DNA of 11,331 nt, from NCBI GenBank assembly GCA_018065745.1, contig JAGHSS010000030.1, forward strand, positions 1-11,331, given 5' to 3'. Origin of the DNA: Candidatus Neoflavobacterium equi (lineage in GTDB: Bacteria > Bacteroidota > Bacteroidia > Flavobacteriales > Flavobacteriaceae). A program made the translations under genes and the position numbers. Below, piece after piece: positions 6,392-11,331 of this stretch (position 1 is the stretch's first letter; the number at the start of each line of letters is the position of its first letter). The notes below the pieces were generated by a model. It was not told where the DNA came from. It searched no databases and saw only the letters and a list, made by a program, of their open reading frames with translations.

Positions 6392-7033
6392 TTATTCTTC
6401 TTCAGATTCGTCCTCGTCTTCAAAGTCGTCGTCATCAAAATCATCGTCCTCAAAATCATCGTCTTCATAATCTTCATCATCATCGTCTTCTTCAGATTCA
6501 AATTCAAAGAATGAAAATACAGATCCACCATAGTTTTTTTCAAAAGACAAATGTTCTAAATCACTTAGTTTGGTGTGTTTTGAGTGCTCTACAATCAGCA
6601 TTCCCTCAGGGTCTAATAAATTTTTTTCAAAAACCAATTTGACAATTTGCTCAAACTGCTCTTGTGGCATATTGTAAGGAGGGTCAGCAAAAATAACGTC
6701 GTAACTCCCTATGTTTTTCTCCAAAAACTTAATGACATCACTCTTGATAGCAGTAATGTCCATCTCAAATTCTTGAGCTGTTTTTTTGATAAAATTCACG
6801 CATCCTTGATCCCCATCCACACTGATAATTGCTCCAGCTCCTCTTGAAGAGAATTCATAACTGATGTTTCCAGTTCCTGAAAACAAGTCCAAAATTTTCA
6901 GATCTGAAAAATTAAAGTGGTTGTTTAAAATGTTAAACAAGGATTCCTTGCTCATGTCTGTGGTGGGTCTCACCGGTAAATTTTTAGGAGCCGTGATGCG
7001 TCTTCCTTTGTATTTTCCTGAAATAATTCTCAT
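6392..7033 (-). CDS. rsmD: 16S rRNA (guanine966-N2)-methyltransferase RsmD with an acidic C-terminal tail
   Basis: A SAM-dependent rRNA methyltransferase of 213 residues. MRIISGKYKGRRI and VRPTTDMSKESLFNIL are the RsmD N-terminal signature. The SAM-binding motif I is LDLFSGTGNISYEFSSRG (48-65), and the catalytic motif is FADPPYNMP (115-123). The family fold ends near residue 178 (GGSVFSFFEFE). It is followed by 35 residues of which 29 are Asp or Glu (179-213), including three near-perfect repeats of (E/D)DDDF. Family members are usually about 180-200 residues and lack such a tail as far as I recall. The ATG overlaps the stop of the upstream DUF3822 gene (ATGA), so the two are co-translated. 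A strong terminator follows. Methyltransferase function is well supported; the tail's role is unknown. Confidence 0.93.
   Translation of the reverse strand: MRIISGKYKGRRITAPKNLPVRPTTDMSKESLFNILNNHFNFSDLKILDLFSGTGNISYEFSSRGAGAIISVDGDQGCVNFIKKTAQEFEMDITAIKSDVIKFLEKNIGSYDVIFADPPYNMPQEQFEQIVKLVFEKNLLDPEGMLIVEHSKHTKLSDLEHLSFEKNYGGSVFSFFEFESEEDDDDEDYEDDDFEDDDFDDDDFEDEDESEEE
6422..6466 (-). repeat. 15-bp in-frame tandem repeat coding the RsmD acidic tail
   Basis: Three 15-bp units on the coding strand (GAA/GAG/GAT, GAC, GAT/GAC, GAT/GAC, TTT) encode EDDDF, EDDDF and DDDDF. The block is bracketed by two copies of GAATCTGAAGAAGA (coding ESEED and ESEEE), consistent with growth of the tail by slippage or unequal exchange. 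Because the unit is a multiple of three, copy-number change would not break the frame. Confidence 0.75.
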
Positions 7034-7836
7034 GCGTGTAGTAAAGTAAAATATTTTAAATTGTCCTTGTTGTCCAAGCCGTTAAACAACTGCTGGTTGT
7101 GAACATCCAAGGGGGAGATATGTCTGATGTATTTGTATGCTATTTGGAAATTTGGATCGTCAACCTCAAAATCACCTAAAACAAATGTTTTGATGTTTTC
7201 TGGATTTAAACCAAGTTGTTCCAGGTTGAAAAGGATGTAATATATAAAATCCTCAGGGGTTTTATAATCAAATGAATTGTACAACAATAACTTTAAGTTA
7301 TCCACTACAACCATCTCAAAATGACCTTTTTGAATGTGAATATACACTTCTTTTTCAAATTTATTTTTTGATAAATGAATGACTTTTTCCACCAAAACGG
7401 TATTGGCATTTTTGTATTCAAAAGCGGGGAAAATGTCTAGCAAAGCGTTGTTTATATGCACATAAGGAACGTGGATATTTACCATTTCAAAATCTCCAAG
7501 GGTGTCATAAGCGAAAAAATCAGATTCAAAAACCTTGGTGTTGTACTGAAGGTAAATTCCCAGTTTGTCCTTATCAAACAAGGCTTTGGGTACAAAGGAA
7601 TTCAAATTATTGTCGTGCAATATTTTTATTTGATCATAGTTAACCTTCAAGTTAATCAATTCCTGCAAAGCGTTTTGCAATTGAATTTCAATAGGGGAAT
7701 CAAAGTCCAAAGCTTCTTCAATAACCTCTTTAACGCCTTGACTGATGTTGTCAAAAACGGCATAGGTAATTTTGTTCTGAGCAATTTGAATCACCAATCG
7801 CTTGTATGACTTGGTAACAATATTATTCGTTGACAT
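7030..7836 (-). CDS. DUF3822 family protein
   Basis: A 268-residue protein of a family largely restricted to Bacteroidota and typically encoded directly upstream of rsmD, as here. The start at 7836 (MSTNNIVTKSYKRLVIQI) is preferred over an in-frame ATG at 7869, because the candidate -7 element at 7864-7857 lies between them and an upstream start would not be transcribed. Visible segments are an N-terminal beta-rich unit (KRLVIQIAQNKITYAVFDN), a second one (VYIHIQKGHFEMVVVDNLKLLLYNSF), then TPEDFIYYILFNLEQLGL and IKTFVLGDFE. This two-subdomain pattern recalls actin-like ASKHA proteins such as PilM, but no phosphate-binding loop is evident, so this is an inference only. No signal peptide or membrane segment is seen. 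The stop overlaps the rsmD start. Function unknown, perhaps linked to ribosome maturation by context. Confidence 0.85.
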   Translation of the reverse strand: MSTNNIVTKSYKRLVIQIAQNKITYAVFDNISQGVKEVIEEALDFDSPIEIQLQNALQELINLKVNYDQIKILHDNNLNSFVPKALFDKDKLGIYLQYNTKVFESDFFAYDTLGDFEMVNIHVPYVHINNALLDIFPAFEYKNANTVLVEKVIHLSKNKFEKEVYIHIQKGHFEMVVVDNLKLLLYNSFDYKTPEDFIYYILFNLEQLGLNPENIKTFVLGDFEVDDPNFQIAYKYIRHISPLDVHNQQLFNGLDNKDNLKYFTLLHA

Positions 7837-7856
7837 ATATTGATAATCTCTTTTTA

Positions 7857-7864
7857 CAAAAGTA
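7857..7864 (-). promoter_or_regulatory. -7 element for the DUF3822-rsmD operon
   Basis: On the minus strand TACTTTTG (7864-7857) matches TANNTTTG about 20 bases before the chosen ATG. The nearest TTG (7881-7879) is only 14 bases upstream, so the -33 element is weak or atypical. Confidence 0.45.
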
Positions 7865-7884
7865 CACAATTTTTAAAACAATAA

Positions 7885-7917
7885 TTGAATCCTCTTCAAT
7901 ATAGTGTTGTATCTTTG
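7885..7917 (+). promoter_or_regulatory. Promoter of the helicase-kdsB unit
   Basis: TTG (7885-7887), 22 bases, then TATCTTTG (7910-7917), an exact TANNTTTG, ending 30 bases before the helicase ATG. It is back to back with the DUF3822 promoter. Confidence 0.6.
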
Positions 7918-7947
7918 AAGCACAATAAAACGCCTTCTATTTAAACT

Positions 7948-9366
7948 ATGATTCAAGCTTCAGAATTTTACAAAATACTCAAGAAAAATAGCCCATTTCA
8001 AACCACTTTAAATCAAGATTTGTTTTTTGATAAAATCGCTGATTTTGTTACAAATCCAAAGGAAGATGAGTTATTTGTATTGAAAGGTTATGCGGGTACA
8101 GGGAAGACAACTATTATTTCTACTTTGGTCAACCACCTTCATGAAGCAGGGAAAAAGTATGTTATTTTAGCACCGACAGGTAGGGCAGCAAAGGTTATTT
8201 CCAACTATTCAAATCAGCCGGCGCACACCATTCACAAACGCATTTACTATCCCAAAACATCTGCAAAAGGCGTGGGATTCACCACACAGGCAAACAAATT
8301 TAAAAACACCATATTCATCGTGGATGAGGCTTCTATGATCTCAGATCAAGGAACGGATCAGAATATGTATGAAAATGGATCGTTGTTAGATGATTTGATT
8401 ATGTATGTGTATGGCGGTCAAAACTGCAAGATTATTTTTGTGGGGGACACCGCTCAGTTGCCACCGGTGGGGATGGATGAAAGTCCGGCCTTGGATACAG
8501 ACCGTTTGAATCGGAATTTTAATTTGGAAGTCGGCCACATTGAATTGACAGAGGTGATGCGTCAAGCGGTTACTTCTGGGATTTTATACAACGCTACAGA
8601 ATTGAGAGAATTGTTGAATTCCCATTTCTTTGATACGTTTCAGTTCAAGGTTAGGGGATTCAAAGACATTGTCCATCTGACAGATGGTTATGATATTCAG
8701 GATGCCATTTACAGTGCGTATTCCAATTACAGTATTGAAGATACTGCGTTTATTGTGCGCTCCAACAAAAGGGCAAACTTGTACAATCAACAGATCCGTA
8801 TGAAGATTTTGGACAAGGAAAGCGAGCTTTCTCCAGGAGATTATATGATGGTTGTAAAAAACAATTACTTTTGGTTGAAAGAGAGCAAGCACACAGATTT
8901 CATTGCCAATGGAGACATCATTGAGGTTTTGGAAATTTACAGGATTGTGGAGCTTTACGGATTTAAATTTGCGCGTGTCAAAGTGCGTATGATTGATTAT
9001 CCAGAGGAAATACCGTTTGAAACCGTTCTTATTTTGGACACGGTAACCAGTGATTCTCCTTCGTTGACCTATGCGCAACAAAATCAACTCTATCAAGAGG
9101 TGTTACTGGATTATCAAAACGAAACCCAATATCAAAAGAGTCAAAAAATGCGTACCAATGAATATTTCAATGCCCTACAGGTGAAATTTTCTTATGCCAT
9201 TACCTGTCACAAATCTCAGGGTGGACAATGGAATACGGTATTTATTGAGCAACCTTATCTTCCTGAGGGAATTGACAAGGATTACATCAGATGGCTGTAT
9301 ACAGCCGTGACAAGAGCCAAGGACAAATTGTACTTAATTGGCTTTAAAGATCAAGTGGAAGATTAA
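7948..9366 (+). CDS. RecD/Dda-like superfamily 1 DNA helicase
   Basis: A 472-residue ATP-dependent helicase. Motif I (Walker A) is GYAGTGKTT (47-55), motif Ia is APTGRAAKVIS, motif II is IVDEASMI (124-131), and motif III is VGDTAQLPPVG (165-175). The UvrD/RecD-type C-terminal motifs are YAITCHKSQGGQW (about 416-428) and YTAVTRAKDKLYLIG (about 451-465). The protein is much shorter than RecD (about 600) or RecD2 (700 or more) and lacks their N-terminal extensions, so it is closer to the Dda/Pif1-like compact form. Flavobacterial copies are often annotated as AAA ATPase or exodeoxyribonuclease V alpha subunit. No recB or recC lies nearby, so a RecBCD role should not be assumed. It has its own promoter, and kdsB follows after 22 bp, probably on the same transcript. 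Confidence 0.9.
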   Translation: MIQASEFYKILKKNSPFQTTLNQDLFFDKIADFVTNPKEDELFVLKGYAGTGKTTIISTLVNHLHEAGKKYVILAPTGRAAKVISNYSNQPAHTIHKRIYYPKTSAKGVGFTTQANKFKNTIFIVDEASMISDQGTDQNMYENGSLLDDLIMYVYGGQNCKIIFVGDTAQLPPVGMDESPALDTDRLNRNFNLEVGHIELTEVMRQAVTSGILYNATELRELLNSHFFDTFQFKVRGFKDIVHLTDGYDIQDAIYSAYSNYSIEDTAFIVRSNKRANLYNQQIRMKILDKESELSPGDYMMVVKNNYFWLKESKHTDFIANGDIIEVLEIYRIVELYGFKFARVKVRMIDYPEEIPFETVLILDTVTSDSPSLTYAQQNQLYQEVLLDYQNETQYQKSQKMRTNEYFNALQVKFSYAITCHKSQGGQWNTVFIEQPYLPEGIDKDYIRWLYTAVTRAKDKLYLIGFKDQVED

Positions 9367-9388
9367 AAAAATATAAAATAGAGCAAAG

Positions 9389-10126
9389 ATGAAGATAATA
9401 GCGGTTATTCCTGCCAGATATGCATCTACAAGATTTCCTGCCAAATTGATGCAAGATTTGGGTGGAAAAACAGTAATCATGAGAACCTATGAAGCTGCGG
9501 TAAACACCGGGTTGTTTGACGATGTATTTGTCGTTACTGATGCGGATGCCATTTTTAACGAAGTTCAAGGAAACGGCGGAAAAGTAATTAGAAGTATCAA
9601 AACTCATGAAAGCGGTTCAGATCGCATTGCTGAAGCTGTGCAAGATATGGATGTTGACGTGGTGGTAAATGTGCAAGGAGACGAACCTTTTATCAATAAA
9701 GCAGCATTAAAAGCCTTGGTAGATGCATTTGTTTCAGATGTAAATCAAAAAATTGACCTTGGTTCTGTGATGTTTGAAATCAAGGACAAAGAGGCGATTG
9801 AAAATCCAAACAATGTCAAAGTCATTGTGGATCAACAAAACTTTGCACTGTATTTCTCTCGTTCAGTCATTCCGTATCCTAGAGAAGTCAACAGCGGTGT
9901 GCGCTATATGAAGCACATTGGTATTTATGCCTTTAGAAAACAGGCGTTGATGGATTTTTACTCCCTGCCGATGTTGTCTTTGGAAGCTTCTGAAAAACTA
10001 GAGCAACTGCGTTATTTAGAATATGGAAAACGCATTAAAATGATAGAGACAGATCAAGGAAGTATTGGAATTGACACCTTGGAGGACTTGATCGAAGCGA
10101 GAAAATTGTTGGCTTCTCAAGCATAA
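9389..10126 (+). CDS. kdsB: 3-deoxy-manno-octulosonate cytidylyltransferase (CMP-KDO synthetase)
   Basis: A cytosolic enzyme of 245 residues that activates KDO with CTP to CMP-KDO, the donor for the inner core of lipopolysaccharide. The N-terminal nucleotide-binding signature [16 protein letters not shown] (6-21) is intact. It is followed by SGSDRIAEA (75-83), the metal/CTP-binding VNVQGDEPF (93-101), the SVIPYPRE segment and the C-terminal GIDTLEDL (Asp229). The length matches the family (about 245-250). It lies 22 bp after the helicase gene with no visible promoter, so co-transcription is likely although the two functions are unrelated. Its stop is 3 bp from the stop of the convergent gene and no terminator is visible, so transcripts from both sides probably overlap. 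Presence of kdsB confirms a Gram-negative envelope. Confidence 0.97.
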   Translation: MKIIAVIPARYASTRFPAKLMQDLGGKTVIMRTYEAAVNTGLFDDVFVVTDADAIFNEVQGNGGKVIRSIKTHESGSDRIAEAVQDMDVDVVVNVQGDEPFINKAALKALVDAFVSDVNQKIDLGSVMFEIKDKEAIENPNNVKVIVDQQNFALYFSRSVIPYPREVNSGVRYMKHIGIYAFRKQALMDFYSLPMLSLEASEKLEQLRYLEYGKRIKMIETDQGSIGIDTLEDLIEARKLLASQA

Positions 10127-10129
10127 TCC

Positions 10130-10795
10130 CTAAGATTTTTTAAAACATACAATTAATTCATTGTGTTCATCTACTTTTTGAAGATGTGACACAGTGAATT
10201 TTTTTTGTTCCATCCTTTTGATGTATTCCAAATTGCGGTCTTTGGAAGGGGAATCACTTACCATGGTATTGAATAAAACAGCGCCACAACTTTTTAAGGA
10301 CGAATCAAGTCCATTTGTAAAACTTTCGTTGTACACAAATTCAGGCATGCTGGTGTCCTGAAAAATATCTACAACAATGAGATCGTATTTGGTAGTGTTG
10401 TCTTTTATAAATGCCTCTGCGTCAGCACAGGTCATCTTTAAATTTTTAAAAGCAGACAAGCCAAAGTGTTTGTTCGCAATTTCAATGACTTGAGGGTCTA
10501 AGTCAACTCCCAATACATGTCCTGTAAATCCAATTTCATTATAAAGCGTGTGTATGACGCTCCCTGCAGCTACTCCAAGTACCAAAACATGTTCAAAAGA
10601 GCGGATTTTCTCAGTTCCTATTTCTGCAAGTCCTCTTCTGAGGATGCGTTGTAGTGAACCATAGGAATAATTTGCGTTTTCTGTATCTAAAACCAACTTG
10701 CCGTTATTCCAAGTGACTTCCAGCGTTTTAGAAACAGCTGAAGTGGATTTTGAAATGGTAATGGGATAAAAATAGCTCAGTATTTTGTAAATCAT
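10130..10795 (-). CDS. Spermidine synthase-like SAM-fold protein
   Basis: A 221-residue class I SAM-fold protein. Motif I is VLVLGVAAGS (70-79), the acidic loop is GVDLDPQVIEIA (96-107), the DAEAF segment is at 125-129, and motif IV-like YDLIVVDIF is at 137-145. YSYGSLQRILRRGL (43-56) and the DLDP pattern resemble polyamine aminopropyltransferases. The N-terminal beta domain is reduced to about 40 residues, and the usual catalytic aspartate context (DSTDP-type) is replaced by DIFQDTSMP. It may therefore be a methyltransferase or an atypical aminopropyl transferase; substrate unknown. It sits 35 bp downstream of the XRE regulator gene on the same strand, with an exact TANNTTTG element in the gap, so it can be transcribed alone or by read-through. 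It converges on kdsB. Confidence 0.8.
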   Translation of the reverse strand: MIYKILSYFYPITISKSTSAVSKTLEVTWNNGKLVLDTENANYSYGSLQRILRRGLAEIGTEKIRSFEHVLVLGVAAGSVIHTLYNEIGFTGHVLGVDLDPQVIEIANKHFGLSAFKNLKMTCADAEAFIKDNTTKYDLIVVDIFQDTSMPEFVYNESFTNGLDSSLKSCGAVLFNTMVSDSPSKDRNLEYIKRMEQKKFTVSHLQKVDEHNELIVCFKKS

Positions 10796-10811
10796 AATTG
10801 GAGTATAGGCA

Positions 10812-10819
10812 CAAATATA
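10812..10819 (-). promoter_or_regulatory. -7 element upstream of the spermidine synthase-like gene
   Basis: On the minus strand TATATTTG (10819-10812) matches TANNTTTG 16 bases before the ATG. No clear TTG lies 17-23 bases upstream, so strength is uncertain. Confidence 0.45.
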
Positions 10820-10830
10820 AGAAATAGATT

Positions 10831-11298
10831 TTACGGGTGGTATTCCTTAAAGCTGCCGTTTTTGTAAAAGAAAACAATGCGTTCCACCTCAGAAGTGGTA
10901 TTTGAAACGGGTAGGGGGTGACTCCCAGTGATAGGCACCTGTTCCATTGGGGTGTCCTTTGGAGAAGGTACGGCATTTTGTACTGTTGTGTTTACCTCAG
11001 ACTCCAACTGATCTGCTGCAAACAGATCCAAAGGTTTTTGCGGATTGGAAATCTGCGTAGTCAACTTTGGGTCTTCTAGAAAATTTCCTTTGCCCAACAA
11101 CAACCAATACAAGTCAACTTCAGGAAATACCGTTGTTACTTTAAGGACAAAGTCCAAACTGGGTTTGTTCCTTCCAGACAACAGATGTGAAAGACTGGAG
11201 CGTTGTACTCCAATTTTATCAGCAAATGTAGAAGCGGTCAGTTCATAATATGAAAAGAGTTCTTCAAGTCTTTTTGTAAATTCTTCTATGTTTACCAT
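10831..11298 (-). CDS. XRE-family helix-turn-helix transcriptional regulator
   Basis: A 155-residue DNA-binding protein. The Cro/C1-type helix-turn-helix lies at about residues 21-42 (TASTFADKIGVQRSSLSHLLSG), followed by NKPSLDFVLKVTTVFPEVDLYWLLLGKG, the standard end of the XRE domain. Residues 76-135 form a low-complexity, probably disordered linker rich in Pro, Thr, Ser and Gln. The C-terminus VERIVFFYKNGSFKEYHP is a short conserved-looking cap that I recall from flavobacterial homologues. No peptidase S24 domain is present, so it is not LexA-like. Targets are unknown. An inverted repeat immediately upstream could be its own operator, and the downstream gene may be part of its regulon. The start is preferred because it places the HTH at the usual distance from the N-terminus. 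Confidence 0.88.
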   Translation of the reverse strand: MVNIEEFTKRLEELFSYYELTASTFADKIGVQRSSLSHLLSGRNKPSLDFVLKVTTVFPEVDLYWLLLGKGNFLEDPKLTTQISNPQKPLDLFAADQLESEVNTTVQNAVPSPKDTPMEQVPITGSHPLPVSNTTSEVERIVFFYKNGSFKEYHP

Positions 11299-11304
11299 TG
11301 TAAA

Positions 11305-11330
11305 TTGTATTTGCGTTGGTGAATATACAA
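11305..11330. promoter_or_regulatory. Inverted repeat upstream of the XRE regulator, possible operator
   Basis: TTGTAT (11305-11310) and ATACAA (11325-11330) are perfect inverted 6-mers separated by 14 bases, starting 7 bases before the regulator's ATG. Half-site centres are 20 bases apart, about two helical turns, which suits a dimer. The window ends here, so the full promoter is not seen. Confidence 0.35.
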
Positions 11331-11331
11331 A

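Noticed and set aside
6296..6642. Plus-strand frames opposite the rsmD 3' end, one giving a hydrophobic I/V/F-rich peptide
   Set aside because: The hydrophobicity is the mirror of the GAT/GAC/GAA repeat that encodes the acidic RsmD tail (antisense ATC/GTC/TTC codons). There is no independent coding evidence.
7837..7869. Longer N-terminus for the DUF3822 protein (MCTFVKRDYQY...)
   Set aside because: The candidate -7 element lies between the two starts, and the extra residues do not resemble the family start.
1..11331. Mobile elements, CRISPR arrays, toxin-antitoxin or defence systems, tRNA genes
   Set aside because: No transposase, integrase, direct-repeat/spacer pattern, toxin-like pair or cloverleaf was seen on either strand. 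The gene content is housekeeping.

Overview
The window looks like an ordinary chromosomal stretch from a member of Bacteroidota, most likely a (marine-type) Flavobacteriaceae. It is AT-rich and densely packed. Its promoters match the Bacteroidota sigma-factor pattern TTG...TANNTTTG, seen upstream of dnaX, rnpB and the helicase, and partly upstream of two other genes. Shine-Dalgarno sequences are essentially absent. The proteins are flavobacterial in type: a DUF3822 protein next to RsmD, a DnaX without its zinc module, and an XRE regulator with a conserved FFYKNGSF-like tail. I cannot name a genus.

Layout. (1) 57-3544, plus strand: a tight operon of a SixA-type histidine phosphatase, polyphosphate kinase PPK1 and a short Ppx/GppA exopolyphosphatase. 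The first two genes overlap by ATGA and the third follows after 6 bp. It ends in a hairpin/T9 terminator. (2) 3600-3710: a compact, highly structured intergenic element between two convergent genes. (3) 5472-3719, minus strand: dnaX, with an A10 run (on the coding strand) that splits the gene. Frame 0 gives a 361-residue gamma-like protein, and a -1 shift gives a 584-residue tau-like protein. (4) 5837-5544, minus: a small conserved hypothetical protein. (5) 5949-6251, plus: RNase P RNA. A bidirectional terminator separates it from the convergent operon. (6) 7836-6392, minus: DUF3822 protein and rsmD, overlapping by ATGA. RsmD carries an unusual acidic tail built on a 15-bp tandem repeat. (7) 7948-10126, plus: a RecD/Dda-like superfamily 1 helicase and kdsB (CMP-KDO synthesis for LPS). 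(8) 11298-10130, minus: an XRE-type regulator and a spermidine-synthase-like SAM-fold protein, converging on kdsB with only 3 bp between stop codons.

Most genes are housekeeping: polyphosphate turnover, the replicative clamp loader, tRNA 5' processing, 16S rRNA methylation, DNA repair/replication helicase and LPS precursor synthesis. I see no phage, transposon, CRISPR or defence island. The observations most worth following are the dnaX slippage site, the structured intergenic element at 3600-3710, the acidic repeat tail on RsmD, and the coupling of a phosphohistidine phosphatase to PPK1, an enzyme that works through a phosphohistidine.
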